In this document: positions 15,037 through 23,765 of the stretch, in pieces
How positions within the stretch are numbered: position 1 is the first letter of the stretch
How the letters are laid out: every line of letters begins with the position of its first letter
Source of the DNA: Nonomuraea pusilla
Lineage (GTDB): Bacteria; Actinomycetota; Actinomycetes; Streptosporangiales; Streptosporangiaceae
Length of the DNA: 64,000 bases
Reading direction: 5' to 3'
Assembly (NCBI RefSeq): GCF_900109355.1
Contig: NZ_FOBF01000005.1
Location: forward strand, 124,001 to 188,000
Program-made: the position numbers and the translations under genes
Notes under the pieces: model-generated
Database searches by the model: none
What the model was told of the DNA's origin: nothing
What the model saw: the letters and a program-made list of their open reading frames with translations, nothing else

Positions 15037-15571
15037 TCAGCAGGCGGACAGGGCCGTCGGCGGGCCGCGGCGGGTGATCGTCGCGGCGAGCGGCGGCGAC
15101 GACAGAAGGGCCAGCGCGGTACGGCCGCCGCGAGGCCGGGGCGCGTGACCGCGACGGGTGCGCCCGGCGGCGCGAGCAGCCACGCCACGAGGCCGTGTCG
15201 CCGAGGCCACGGCCAGCCGCGTCAGCTCGGCGAGCGCGGCGTCGCCCCGGTCCAGCCACCAGCCGGAGATCAGCGCGACGGCCACGCGGACGAGCACCAT
15301 GCCGGGCCCCGGAGCCGTGCTCCTGATGCGCGGCGGCCATGGCGAGCGACGTGTGGTGGGTGTGGAGGCCGAGGAGGTGATGCGCCCGGAGCCCGGCACC
15401 AGGTTCGGGAGCGGCCAGGTGAGACATCACGGAGGAGGCAGTGAACAGGTGGTGCAGCCCGGCGGACAGCAGCACGCACACCATGGCGAAGACCCCGGCC
15501 CGCAGGACGCGCAGCGCCGGCCACGGCGTCAGAAGGAATGCGGGGCGGTGGCGGCTCTTCGGTGCAATCAC
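15037..15571 (-). pseudogene. Actinomycete integral membrane protein gene, deleted and frameshifted
   Basis: Two minus-strand frames are needed. The first starts at ATG 15571 with RHRPAFLLTPWPALRVLRAG, then FAMVCVLLSAGLHHLF (first helix). A His-rich linker (HHLLGLHTHHTSLAMAAAHQ) follows. The second frame gives VRVAVALISGWWLDRGDAAL, then TRLAV, and a C-terminus LAATITRRGPPTALSAC. This is the layout of a common actinomycete membrane protein with a His-rich loop, but the central helices are gone and the frame changes near 15300. It is probably non-functional. Confidence 0.55.
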
Positions 15572-15619
15572 TGATGGCTTTGCCTGGCGGAAATGACCTG
15601 ATCCGCCGCAGGTGATCCG

Positions 15620-16234
15620 TCACAGTGATTCCAGGCCGCGCATTGCGATGTCCATAGCCCGCCCGGTTGACGCCAGATGCTCCTGCTCCGCCTCGCCGTA
15701 CATCTCCAGGCTGGCCAGGCCGGCCGCCTGCACCGCACCCATGAACGCGCCGGTCGCGGCCGCGGCGCTGATGGGGTCCAGTCTGTCGGGGAAGGCCTTC
15801 AGCAGCGCGTCGGCGATCCGGCGTTGCGAGTCGGACATCACGTGCAGGGCTTTGGCCTGCACGGCGGGCACGGTCGCGAGCAGCCTCTGGTAGAGATCCT
15901 TCAGCTCCGGGTTCTCGGCCCACGGCCCCTGGGTGAGGTAGTGGGCGATGACTCGGTCGTAGGTCCTGCGCAGCACCTGCGGCACGGTGTCGTCCGGCGC
16001 CCGGTCGGCGATCACCTCCAGTGCCAGCCCGTAGAACCGTTCCACGTCGGCGAACAGCACGTGCTCCTTGCTCGGGAAGTAGTTGAAGAACGTCTTGGTG
16101 GCCACGTCGGCCGCGGCGGCGATCTGCGCGCCGGTGGTCTGTTCGTAGCCCTGCTCGGTGAACAGCCGGATTGCCGTGCGAATGAGCAGGTCCCTGGTCT
16201 CTCTCTTCTTGCGTTCGCGCCGTGTCTCATCCAT
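15620..16234 (-). CDS. TetR-family regulator
   Basis: 204 residues from ATG 16234. The N-terminal HTH is textbook: RDLLIRTAIRLFTEQGYEQT, TGAQIAAAADVATKTFFNYF, PSKEHVLFAD. The C-terminal ligand domain follows, with several helices typical of the MftR-like/TetR_C group (DPISAAAATGAFMGAVQAAG). It is divergent from the polytopic membrane protein at 16305, its most likely target. Confidence 0.9.
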   Translation of the reverse strand: MDETRRERKKRETRDLLIRTAIRLFTEQGYEQTTGAQIAAAADVATKTFFNYFPSKEHVLFADVERFYGLALEVIADRAPDDTVPQVLRRTYDRVIAHYLTQGPWAENPELKDLYQRLLATVPAVQAKALHVMSDSQRRIADALLKAFPDRLDPISAAAATGAFMGAVQAAGLASLEMYGEAEQEHLASTGRAMDIAMRGLESL

Positions 16235-16244
16235 AGATGAGATC

Positions 16245-16267
16245 TTACACCAGACGATATTTACACC
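16245..16267. promoter_or_regulatory. Direct repeat in the TetR divergent promoter
   Basis: ttacacc occurs at 16245-16251 and 16261-16267, 16 bp apart, in the AT-rich gap just upstream of the TetR start. It is a candidate operator for autoregulation and for control of the membrane protein gene. Confidence 0.35.
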
Positions 16268-16304
16268 GTTGTATGTTTGCACTCAGTGATGGTATGCAGA
16301 GGTA

Positions 16305-17378
16305 ATGATCCAAGGAGCATTACTGCCTCGCCTGGCGCCCGCCATCGGGCTGTTCTTCCTGGCGCCGCTGACCGCCGAGTACCTGATGGGCAACTCACCC
16401 ATCACCGACAGCATCTCCAAGCTGCTCGGCCTGTCCTGCCTGTACGGTGGCGGCGCCCTCCTCATCCGTGAGTTCACCCGCCGCACCGGACGCGGCTGGC
16501 CCGCCATGATGACCCTCGCACTGGCCTACGGCATGATCGAGGAGGCCTACGTCACCCAGACCCTGTGGGACTCGAACTGGGTGGTCGGCGCACACACCCT
16601 CGACTACGGCTTCATCCCCGCGCTCGGCCTGGCCGGACCATGGACGATGTTCATGGTCGGCGTGCACACGGTCTTCAGCATCAGTACCCCGATCGCGGTC
16701 GCGGAGACCCTCGCCGGCTCGCGGCGCACCACACCATGGCTGGGCAAGGTCGGCCTCACCGTCGCGGGCGTGCTGTATGCGACCGTCGCCCTGGGCGCGG
16801 GCATCGCCCAAGCCGTCTACGGTCACCATGCCTCCGCGCCGCAGCTCATCGGCGCCGGAGTCGTCATCGCCGCGATCATCGTCGTCGGCGTCCGCCTCCC
16901 CAGACGCCCTGCCGAAGTCACCCCGCTGCCCGGCCGCGCCCCCGGCCCGTGGGCCGCCGGTGCCCTCGCCATGGTCGCCGGAGCAGTCTTCGTGCTGCTG
17001 TACGCGGTCGACCCCACCGGATTCACGCCCTGGCTGGCGGAGGCGATCCCCCTCCCGGCGTGGCTCACCGTGATCATCTATCTGGTTCTGTTCGTCGCCG
17101 TCGCCACGGTGGTGGTCCGCTGGTCACACCGCGCCGGCTGGTCGCAGGCCCACCGGCTGGCACTCGCCGGCGGGGCCATGCTGACCTACGCCTGGCACTC
17201 CTTCCCGCAGAAGGTCATCGTCCCGACGGTGCCGCCCACCCCACCGACCAGCCTGGTGGAAGACCTGACCAGCAACGCCATCCTCACCGTGGGCGCGGTG
17301 GCCCTGCTGACGGTCGCGGGCCTGCGGCTCCGCCGAGAATCGGTCAGTGGCACGGCGGGCGTCCAGCAGAGTCGGTGA
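16305..17378 (+). CDS. Polytopic membrane protein, unknown function
   Basis: 357 residues with about ten hydrophobic segments (for example LAPAIGLFFLAPLTAEYLMG, VGLTVAGVLYATVALGAGIA, WLTVIIYLVLFVAVATVVV). A conserved-looking acidic/aromatic stretch ALAYGMIEEAYVTQTLW lies in helix 3. The EE pair recalls CAAX-protease (Abi) motifs, but the second and third motif blocks are not evident. The start is ATG 16305; agagg sits very close upstream. Divergent from TetR, so probably induced by that regulator's ligand. Confidence 0.75.
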   Translation: MIQGALLPRLAPAIGLFFLAPLTAEYLMGNSPITDSISKLLGLSCLYGGGALLIREFTRRTGRGWPAMMTLALAYGMIEEAYVTQTLWDSNWVVGAHTLDYGFIPALGLAGPWTMFMVGVHTVFSISTPIAVAETLAGSRRTTPWLGKVGLTVAGVLYATVALGAGIAQAVYGHHASAPQLIGAGVVIAAIIVVGVRLPRRPAEVTPLPGRAPGPWAAGALAMVAGAVFVLLYAVDPTGFTPWLAEAIPLPAWLTVIIYLVLFVAVATVVVRWSHRAGWSQAHRLALAGGAMLTYAWHSFPQKVIVPTVPPTPPTSLVEDLTSNAILTVGAVALLTVAGLRLRRESVSGTAGVQQSR

Positions 17379-17824
17379 GGGCGGTGCTCGCCGAGCCGCG
17401 CGGCGGGGACTATGCAGGCGTCCGCTGAGGGAGATATGGGCAGGCCGGTCCGCGACCTGGGGGACGGCTGGTGGTGGGTGGAATGAGCCTCAGAGCCGGT
17501 AGTAGAGGGTGGTGGCGTTTTCCGCGGGGCCGGCGTTCGCATGCGGCGCGTCGCCGCACCCCGGCCCTCCGCCCGCCCGCCGTCCGGGCGTGCGGCCTGG
17601 GGGCCGGTCCTGGACGGCGGCGGGACACCGGGCCGGGCGTCGTGTGCCGGTCCCGCGCAGACAAGGTCGAGCTGATTACAGCCTCTTCCTGCCGTTCCCC
17701 GCCGACTGAGGCTTCGATGAAGATCGCGGACGAGCTTCTCCTCATCGGCCCGCATCGCTGGACCGACGGAGAGCGCCGCGGCCCGATGAGGAAGGGCAGC
17801 CGCCATCCGGCAACCGCCTTCGGT
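17379..17824. other. Gene-free interval holding dispersed repeat copy B
   Basis: No supported CDS. 17543-17606 is the second copy of the 64-bp repeat found at 11823-11886. The interval lies between two convergent genes and probably includes their terminators, but no clean hairpin with a T tract stands out. Confidence 0.55.
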
Positions 17825-19117
17825 CTACTCGATCGTGGACAGGTCCAGAACATGCATCTGGTCCCCGATCCTGTAGGTCATCAGCGCATCACGCCCGCTT
17901 TGGGGAAGGGACATGAATCCTCTCGCATCCACTCTTAGGCCGAGGTCGACCGTCCTGCCGGTCTCTACGTCGTAGAGGGCCATGACACTTTCCCCTCGCG
18001 GTCCGCGGAGAATCTGCTTGAAGAACCGCTCAAGGGCGAGGTCGGTGGGGCCGTACAGGTCGGTGGCAGCCGGCAGTGGTCTTTCCCCGGAACCGTCGCG
18101 GTCGCGGACGAAGCTGCGCAGGACGACCCGCTCCTTCTTCATCTTGTCCGCGCATGATTCGACGGCGCACGGGACCTTCTCATAGCGCACCTTCATGCCC
18201 GTGCACCGGATGACACCGCATCTGACCTCCTCGTCGGCCGCGGCCACGGCGTCGCGCCGTTCACCGGTCTCGGCGTTGAACAGTCGGAGGAAGTCGTCCA
18301 TCGCTCGATGGGTGCCCACCCACGGCCACCGCAGGATGTGCTGCCGCTCGGCTCCCTTCACCGGTTGCAGCCGGCCCCCGCTCAGCGGCACCCGGTAGAC
18401 CCCTCCTTTCTCGTAGGCGAAGATCACTTCTTTGCCCACGACGGTCAGGTCGGTGATCTGGCCCAACTGCTTCGTGGCGTTCGTCATGGGAACGTCGCTC
18501 ACTGGCCGTGGTGTACCGCCGCGGACCGGCACCGTCCAGATCTGGGCGATCCGGTTCTCGCCCGCCTCCTTGTACGCCCACCAGACGATGTTTCCGCCTC
18601 CCGCCGCGATGTCGTCGGCGAAGCTCACCGAGCCCTTCGTCGGAGGGATCTCGGCGATTCGCGTGGGCTTGCCGCTGTGCAGATCGTAGGTCCAGAGGAA
18701 CCGACGCTTCCCGCCCTTGATCCCCGTGGTGACCAGCAGCGTGCGATCGTCCAGAAGCAACTCCGGGTAGTAGTCTCGGCCGTCGGGCAGCGTGGCAGGG
18801 ATCTTGTGTACGGCCTGTGGCCATACCTTCTCGATCGGCGGTGGGATGACGTCCGTCGGCGGTTTCGCCATGCCCGTCGGCTTGTCCGTCGCGTTGGCCG
18901 CGGGTTGCGGCACGGCCGACGTACGCACGGTTTTCACCACCGTGCCCGCCCCTCCGATCACCACGGCCACGGCCACGGCCGCGAGCAGGGCCGCGGACCG
19001 TGCCCGCCGCCGGCGATGACGTGCCTTGACCGTCGCGGACAGCCCGGCTGGCGCCCGCGGCGCCCGTTCCGCCGCGTCGGCGAGAAGGCGGCTCAGCTCT
19101 TTTCCAAGATCGTTCAT
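17825..19117 (-). CDS. Membrane-anchored beta-propeller protein next to a sigma factor
   Basis: 430 residues. A short cytoplasmic N-terminus (MNDLGKELSRLLADAAERAP) precedes a basic stretch and one helix (SAALLAAVAVAVVIGGAGTV). The external part is propeller-like, with repeated strands such as RFLWTYDLHSGKPTRIAEIP, NRIAQIWTVPVRGGTPRPVS and ESVMALYDVETGRTVDLGL. Three to four Cys (CGVIRC, CAVESC) may pair. The start overlaps the stop of the sigma gene (ATGA), so it is translated with it. It may sense or transmit an envelope signal to the sigma factor; no zinc anti-sigma motif is visible. Confidence 0.8.
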   Translation of the reverse strand: MNDLGKELSRLLADAAERAPRAPAGLSATVKARHRRRRARSAALLAAVAVAVVIGGAGTVVKTVRTSAVPQPAANATDKPTGMAKPPTDVIPPPIEKVWPQAVHKIPATLPDGRDYYPELLLDDRTLLVTTGIKGGKRRFLWTYDLHSGKPTRIAEIPPTKGSVSFADDIAAGGGNIVWWAYKEAGENRIAQIWTVPVRGGTPRPVSDVPMTNATKQLGQITDLTVVGKEVIFAYEKGGVYRVPLSGGRLQPVKGAERQHILRWPWVGTHRAMDDFLRLFNAETGERRDAVAAADEEVRCGVIRCTGMKVRYEKVPCAVESCADKMKKERVVLRSFVRDRDGSGERPLPAATDLYGPTDLALERFFKQILRGPRGESVMALYDVETGRTVDLGLRVDARGFMSLPQSGRDALMTYRIGDQMHVLDLSTIE

Positions 19118-19614
19118 CGCGGGCTCCCGTGGGTGGCGGGCGAGGAGGAGAGAGAGGACCGCAACTTGTCCAGGCCCCGCGAGGCCTGACTGCGTACGGT
19201 TCCCAGGGAGATGCCGAGCACCTTGGCGATCTCGGCGTCGGTGAGCTGCTCGTAGTAGCGCAACACCAGCACGGCTCGCTGCCTGCGAGGCAGCGAGGCC
19301 AACTCCTCCCAGAGCCCTTGCTGCTGCTCGAAGGGGAAGACCTCGTGGCCGGCCCGATCCGGCGGGTCCGCAGTGAGGTGTTCACGTCTGCGCCGCCGCC
19401 AGATGCTGATGTGCAGCCGCGCCATAGTGATCCGGGCGTAACTGTTCGGATTGTCCTTACGCCGCACTTTCGACCAGGCGCCGCGCACCCGTAGGAGGGC
19501 CTCCTGGACGAGGTCGGCGGCGTCGTGAGGGTTGCCGGTCAGGACGTATCCGTAGCGGAGCAGCGCGTCGGCCTGCTCAGCCACGAATTTGTCGAAGCCG
19601 GATTCGTCGTCCAA
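19114..19614 (-). CDS. ECF sigma factor, SigE family
   Basis: 166 residues from TTG 19614, chosen because aaggga lies 5 nt upstream; the frame is open to 19671. Region 2: LLRYGYVLTGNPHDAADLVQ, then YARITMARLHISIWRRRRRE. Region 4: LPRRQRAVLVLRYYEQLTDA, then KVLGISLGTVRSQASRGLDK. It is coupled to the propeller membrane protein by ATGA overlap. This is the second SigE-type ECF factor in the window, and the two are clearly diverged. Confidence 0.88.
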   Translation of the reverse strand: MDDESGFDKFVAEQADALLRYGYVLTGNPHDAADLVQEALLRVRGAWSKVRRKDNPNSYARITMARLHISIWRRRRREHLTADPPDRAGHEVFPFEQQQGLWEELASLPRRQRAVLVLRYYEQLTDAEIAKVLGISLGTVRSQASRGLDKLRSSLSSSPATHGSPR

Positions 19615-19734
19615 TGGGGTCCCTTCTCGATCCTCACGACCCAGACGACTCAAGGGGCCAATGTGTTGCACCGCCCGGTGAGGTGTTCTCCGAATTCCCA
19701 GGAGCTTTGCCTGCGCCGAGCGGTGGTCCCAAGC

Positions 19735-20105
19735 CGGCCGCCTCTGGCCGAGCCGCAGGACGGGAGGGCCTTCACGATCGGCAGACAGGTGCGCGCGGCG
19801 GCGGGCCGGAGGGTCCTCGTGACCGGCGCCTCCGGCGGGGCCGGCTCCTTCGCCGTGCAGCTCGCCGCGATCGGCGGCGCGCAGGTGATCGCCTCTGTCG
19901 GTTCGGCGGAGGGCGGCAGGGAGCCGGCGGAGCTGGGCGCTGACGAACTGGTCGTCGGACCGGAGAACGTCCGCGAGCCGGTGGACGCCGGCTCAAGCCG
20001 AAGATCTCCTGGCGGGGCCGGTGGGATCGGGTCGCCGAGGCGGCAGAGGCTCTGGCCGGGCGCCGTCTGCGGGGGAAGGCGGTACTGGATGGGGGAGGGA
20101 GGTGA
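19735..20105 (+). pseudogene. Zinc-type quinone oxidoreductase (MDR) remnant with internal deletion
   Basis: The frame through 19790-19985 encodes an MDR cofactor domain: RRVLVTGASGGAGSFAVQLA (the GxGxxG fold), AQVIASVGSAEGGREPAELG, ADELV. Shortly after, another frame supplies the family's C-terminal end: WRGRWDRVAEAAEALAGRRL followed by RGKAVLD. The ~100 residues that should separate them are missing, and the N-terminal catalytic domain is absent. It therefore cannot be active. Confidence 0.75.
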
Positions 20106-20170
20106 CCGAGGCCTCGTACAGGTGACAGTTCCGTCGGAAGGCTTACATTCGCCGGTTGCCTTCAGGTCGA

Positions 20171-21412
20171 ATGGTTGATGTGACATCACGGCAGGCGCTT
20201 CCGCGGCGGGCCCTGATCTGGTCGACCAGCGTGGTCGTCGTCATCGTCAGCGCCGCCGTGGCCCTCCACCTGCTCGCCGGCGCGACGGTCTGGTGGCGGC
20301 CGGCCCTGGAACGGCTTCCCCGCTACCTGGCGCCGCCGTACTCCGCAGCGGATCTCCTTCCCGCGGCGCTCACCGTCCTCGGGGCCGTCGTCCTGCTGAT
20401 CGGCGTCGGTTGCTGGTTCACGGCCGAACGAGGGACGCTTCTTCAGCGAACGAGCACCCGGGGCGTCGTCCTCGGGGTGGTGCTGGTCGCGGGCAGCCTG
20501 GTCTACACCGACGCCAGGTCCATGGAGACCGTGCAGGAAGGGCGGAGCGTCGACCGGTACGACCAGGCGGTGGAGCGGCTCGGCTCCCGGGAGATCGAGG
20601 TTCGCCTGGACGCGATCCGGACGCTGCGACGCCTGGCACGCGACTCTCAGCGAGACCGCGTGACGACCGTCGACGTCATGGCCGCGTACGTACGGGAGCA
20701 CGATTCGATGGCGAAGGCCGGGCTGCCGGGGCAGCCTGCCGCCGACGTGCAGATGGCCCTGACCGTGCTCGGCAGTGTCTACGACGCGCCGGACACCGAG
20801 CTCGGGCACGACTGGGTCTGCAGTTGCGACTTGACGCGCATCCGGGTGCCAGGAGCGGATCTGAGCGGGCTGAACCTCGGCACCGCCGTCCTGACCCGGG
20901 CAGACCTGCGTGGGGCCCGCCTGAGCGGGGCGGACCTGGCTTCCGCTGACCTGTCCGGAGCCGACCTGCGCAGGGCGTATCTGGACGGCGCCGATCTGCG
21001 GCACGCGGTCCTGTTCGTGGCGGACCTCGGTGAGGCGTACCTGAACGGCGCCGACCTGAGCGGGGTGGACCTGTTCAAGGCGAAGCTGAGGAGGGCGGAC
21101 CTGCGCGAGGCGGACCTGAGCGGGGTGGACCTGTTCGACGCGGACCTACGCGGGGCGGACCTGCGTGGCGTGAACCTGAGCGGGGCGAGCCTGAGCGGGG
21201 CGGACCTGCGCGAAGCGGATCTGCGGGAGGCGATCCTCCGCGGGGCGGACCTGAGAGGGACGAACCTCAAGGGTGCCGACCTGACGGGTGCGGACCTGAC
21301 AGGGACGAACCTCAAGGGTGCCGACCTGACGGGTGCGGACCTGACAGGGACGCACCTGAACGTCAAGGCCGGCGACGAGACCGAGCTGCCCGCACGGGCT
21401 GCCGGGGCGTGA
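20171..21412 (+). CDS. Membrane-anchored pentapeptide-repeat protein
   Basis: 413 residues from ATG 20171. Residues ~8-115 hold three hydrophobic segments (STSVVVVIVSAAVALHLLAG; LLPAALTVLGAVVLLIGVGC; GVVLGVVLVAGSLVY). A helical linker follows (EIEVRLDAIRTLRRLARDSQ). From ~225 to the end there are over 25 A(D/N)LXX pentapeptides, which fold as a right-handed quadrilateral beta-helix on the cytoplasmic side. The last ~100 bp contain a recent 45-bp duplication (GADLTGADLTGTNLK). Some family members mimic DNA and protect gyrase, but membrane fusion proteins of this kind have no defined role. Confidence 0.88.
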   Translation: MVDVTSRQALPRRALIWSTSVVVVIVSAAVALHLLAGATVWWRPALERLPRYLAPPYSAADLLPAALTVLGAVVLLIGVGCWFTAERGTLLQRTSTRGVVLGVVLVAGSLVYTDARSMETVQEGRSVDRYDQAVERLGSREIEVRLDAIRTLRRLARDSQRDRVTTVDVMAAYVREHDSMAKAGLPGQPAADVQMALTVLGSVYDAPDTELGHDWVCSCDLTRIRVPGADLSGLNLGTAVLTRADLRGARLSGADLASADLSGADLRRAYLDGADLRHAVLFVADLGEAYLNGADLSGVDLFKAKLRRADLREADLSGVDLFDADLRGADLRGVNLSGASLSGADLREADLREAILRGADLRGTNLKGADLTGADLTGTNLKGADLTGADLTGTHLNVKAGDETELPARAAGA

Positions 21413-21447
21413 GTCGGCCGCCCCCCAGTCCCGGCGCCAGGACTCGC

Positions 21448-21867
21448 TCAGCGGGACGGCCGTCGGGCGGTGAGGTCGGCGGCGATGAGCAGGGCCGACG
21501 GGATGATCGCGAGGAGGAAGCCGCTCGGCCCGATCAGGGCGACGGCCAGGGCTCCCCAGGCGAGGATCGTCCAGCCGACGTACCCGGGGATGCGCTCGCC
21601 CTGCCGTCCGGCGCGCGCCAGCAGCAGCCCCAGCAGGGCCAGCACCACGACGAATCCGCCGGGCAGCGCCCAGAACGTCGCCACCGAGTCGGTGTCCGCG
21701 GTGTGGTTGCGGAGGTCCCCTGCGAGCCAGCTGGACCAGGGGGCGAGGCGGGCGAACACGGCGGTGTGCGCCACGGCGATCAGGACCATGGATCGGCCGG
21801 CCCAGACGGTGAGCTTGCCGGGGAGCGCGGGCCGTACGGGTGGGTGGACCACGGGTGCAGTGCTCAT
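21448..21867 (-). CDS. Small four-helix membrane protein (DUF6463-like)
   Basis: 139 residues from ATG 21867. It has four hydrophobic segments (GRSMVLIAVAHTAVFARLA; FWALPGGFVVVLALLGLLLA; GWTILAWGALAVALIGPSG; FLLAIIPSALLIAADL). The first-helix pattern WAGRSMVLIAVAHT resembles the DUF6463 group. No catalytic motif. It is convergent with the pentapeptide gene. Confidence 0.7.
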   Translation of the reverse strand: MSTAPVVHPPVRPALPGKLTVWAGRSMVLIAVAHTAVFARLAPWSSWLAGDLRNHTADTDSVATFWALPGGFVVVLALLGLLLARAGRQGERIPGYVGWTILAWGALAVALIGPSGFLLAIIPSALLIAADLTARRPSR

Positions 21868-21960
21868 GGTTGACAGCTTCGCCGGGCCGAGGCCGGGCGT
21901 ACTCCCCCGCGGGAGGGACACGGCTCCCTCGCCCCGGGGAGCATCGGGGCAGGCTTCAGG

Positions 21961-22585
21961 TCAAGCGTCGTCCCCACGGGAAGCTTCCGTCAGGACGGCG
22001 GCCAGGGCGCGTTCCTGTTCGGCCCGGCGCGGGGCCGGGGCGCCCGGGTCCGCCAGGGTGATCGCCGCCTTCCAGATCGCCCAGCCCCGGGCGCGGCGCC
22101 AGGTGTCGTCGTCGACCTCGGCCGCCCGGCGGAAGACGGGCCGCGCCTCGTCGTCGAAGTACGTGAACGCGATGACCAGGTCGCACGCGGGGTCGCCGAC
22201 CCCGGAGCACCCGAAGTCGAGAACGCCGCTGAGGCGGCCGCGGTCGTCCACGAGGAGGTTGTCGACGGCGACGTCGCCGTGGAACCACACCGGCGCGCCC
22301 TGCCAGTGAGAGGCGACGGCCTCGTCCACCACCTCGTCCGCGACGGGGAACCGGACGTCGAGCGCGCGCAGCGCCTCCCGCGCCTGCGCCGCGTAGTGGG
22401 CGAACGGGCCGCCGCGGTACGCGGTCTCGGGGCCCGGCCGCGGGGCGTCGTCGACGGGGACGGAGCGCAGGGCGACCAGGAAGGACGCGAGCTCCTGCGC
22501 GAGCGCCGCCTGGTCGGGACGGTCGGCGCGGGAGCCGATTTCCTGCCCGGGGAGGAACCGGCACGGAGGCGGTGGTCTCGGGCTC
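21961..22585 (-). pseudogene. Aminoglycoside-phosphotransferase-type kinase, C-lobe only
   Basis: One minus-strand frame gives FLPGQEIG, RPDQAALAQELASFLVALRS, the catalytic loop VWFHGDVAVDNLLVDDRG and the metal loop VLDFGCSGVGDPACD, then a normal C-terminal helix end (KAAITLADPG). Catalytic Asp and Asn are intact. The nucleotide-binding N-lobe is missing; recognisable sequence begins near 22585, directly next to the stop of the upstream hydrolase gene. No start codon with a ribosome site precedes it. I call it a 3' gene fragment. Confidence 0.75.
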
Positions 22586-22603
22586 GGTCGCGGTCGGTGC
22601 GGG

Positions 22604-23620
22604 TTACCGCTGGGGACCTCCGGTCTGCGCCGGTGTGGCGGCGTCGGTGTGCAGGAAAGCGGTCAGTTCGGGGTTGATGAGCGCAGGCGCGTCCTCGTGG
22701 AGGGCATGGCCCAGGCCGGGGAACACGCGGAGCGCGGATCCCGGGATTCTGCGGCGCAGCAGGTCGGCCTGCTCGGGGGAGACGAAGGTGTCCCTGTCGC
22801 CCCAGAGGATCAGCGTGGGAGCGCGGACGTCGCCCAGCTTGCGATCGACGAGCGACAGGTCGAGCATGCGGACCTGCTTCCACATCGCCTTCCGGTTGGG
22901 CCGGCGGCTCAGCGGCGCCCAGTACTCGTCGACGACGTGGGAGGTCATCCGTTCGCCTCGCGCGTAGGCGCCCGACAGGCCGGAGGCGAACGTGGATCGG
23001 GCCATCAGCTTGGTCACGGCCTCACCGATCACCGGTACGCGCATCAGATCGAGGTTGAGGTTGAGTTCCGTGTCCAGCGCCAGGGGCGCCAGCAGGACGA
23101 GCCTGTCCACGCGTTCTGGCCGGGTCTCGGCGAGATACAGCGCCACGGAGCCGTTCAGCGAGTGGGCGAGGATGGACGCCCGCGGCACGCCGACGGCGTC
23201 CATGAACGAGGTGAGGGCGTCGGCCATCGCCCGCACGTCGTAGCTGAAGTCCTCGTCGTGGACGCTCGTGTATCCGTATCCGGGCGGGTCGACCGCGTAC
23301 ACGGTGTGGTCTCTGGCGAGGGCGGGGACGGTGTCACGATAGGTGTAGCTCCACAGCGTGCCGCCGGGCAGCAGCACGACGGGGGAGCCCTCCCCGGTCT
23401 TGATGTAGTGGAAGCGGGCGACGGGCGTGTCGACGAAACGCGAGTCCGCCTGCCAGGACGAGCGGAAATCCCGTTCCTCCGGGGGCTGCCAGGCGTAGGC
23501 CACGAGGAGGGCCGCCGCGATGATCCCGGCCAGAAGCGCGGCGACCCCCTTGAGCGCGCGGCGCCGCCGGCGTGGCGGCGTCTCGGGTCGTCTCGCGGTG
23601 CTCTCACTGTCAATGGGCAT
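22604..23620 (-). CDS. Membrane-anchored alpha/beta hydrolase
   Basis: 338 residues from ATG 23620. A Ser/Arg-rich N-terminus precedes one membrane helix (VAALLAGIIAAALLVAYAW); the catalytic domain is therefore external. Core motifs: oxyanion region VVLLPGGTLWSYTYRD, nucleophile elbow AHSLNGS, acid LWGDRD and catalytic LGHALHED. The elbow is A-H-S-L-N-G rather than strict GXSXG, still compatible with Ser attack. The family includes haloperoxidase-like esterases and C-C hydrolases. Followed at 3' by the kinase fragment; the substrate is unknown. Confidence 0.88.
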   Translation of the reverse strand: MPIDSESTARRPETPPRRRRRALKGVAALLAGIIAAALLVAYAWQPPEERDFRSSWQADSRFVDTPVARFHYIKTGEGSPVVLLPGGTLWSYTYRDTVPALARDHTVYAVDPPGYGYTSVHDEDFSYDVRAMADALTSFMDAVGVPRASILAHSLNGSVALYLAETRPERVDRLVLLAPLALDTELNLNLDLMRVPVIGEAVTKLMARSTFASGLSGAYARGERMTSHVVDEYWAPLSRRPNRKAMWKQVRMLDLSLVDRKLGDVRAPTLILWGDRDTFVSPEQADLLRRRIPGSALRVFPGLGHALHEDAPALINPELTAFLHTDAATPAQTGGPQR

Positions 23621-23765
23621 GGCTCGCCTTCTTTCTCTCTGCCCTTGCGGAGAGAGGACGGACTCGCCGGACGCCCTGTGACAGCCGGCCGCATGGCGTC
23701 GGTCACACGCGCGTCCCGCGAGCCATGCCCTTAGAAGCGCCAGGCACTGATCTCCCGGCACACGT

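Noticed and set aside
20779-21366. Minus-strand Ser/Arg-rich repeat protein opposite the pentapeptide gene
   Set aside because: It is the antisense translation of the pentapeptide repeats.
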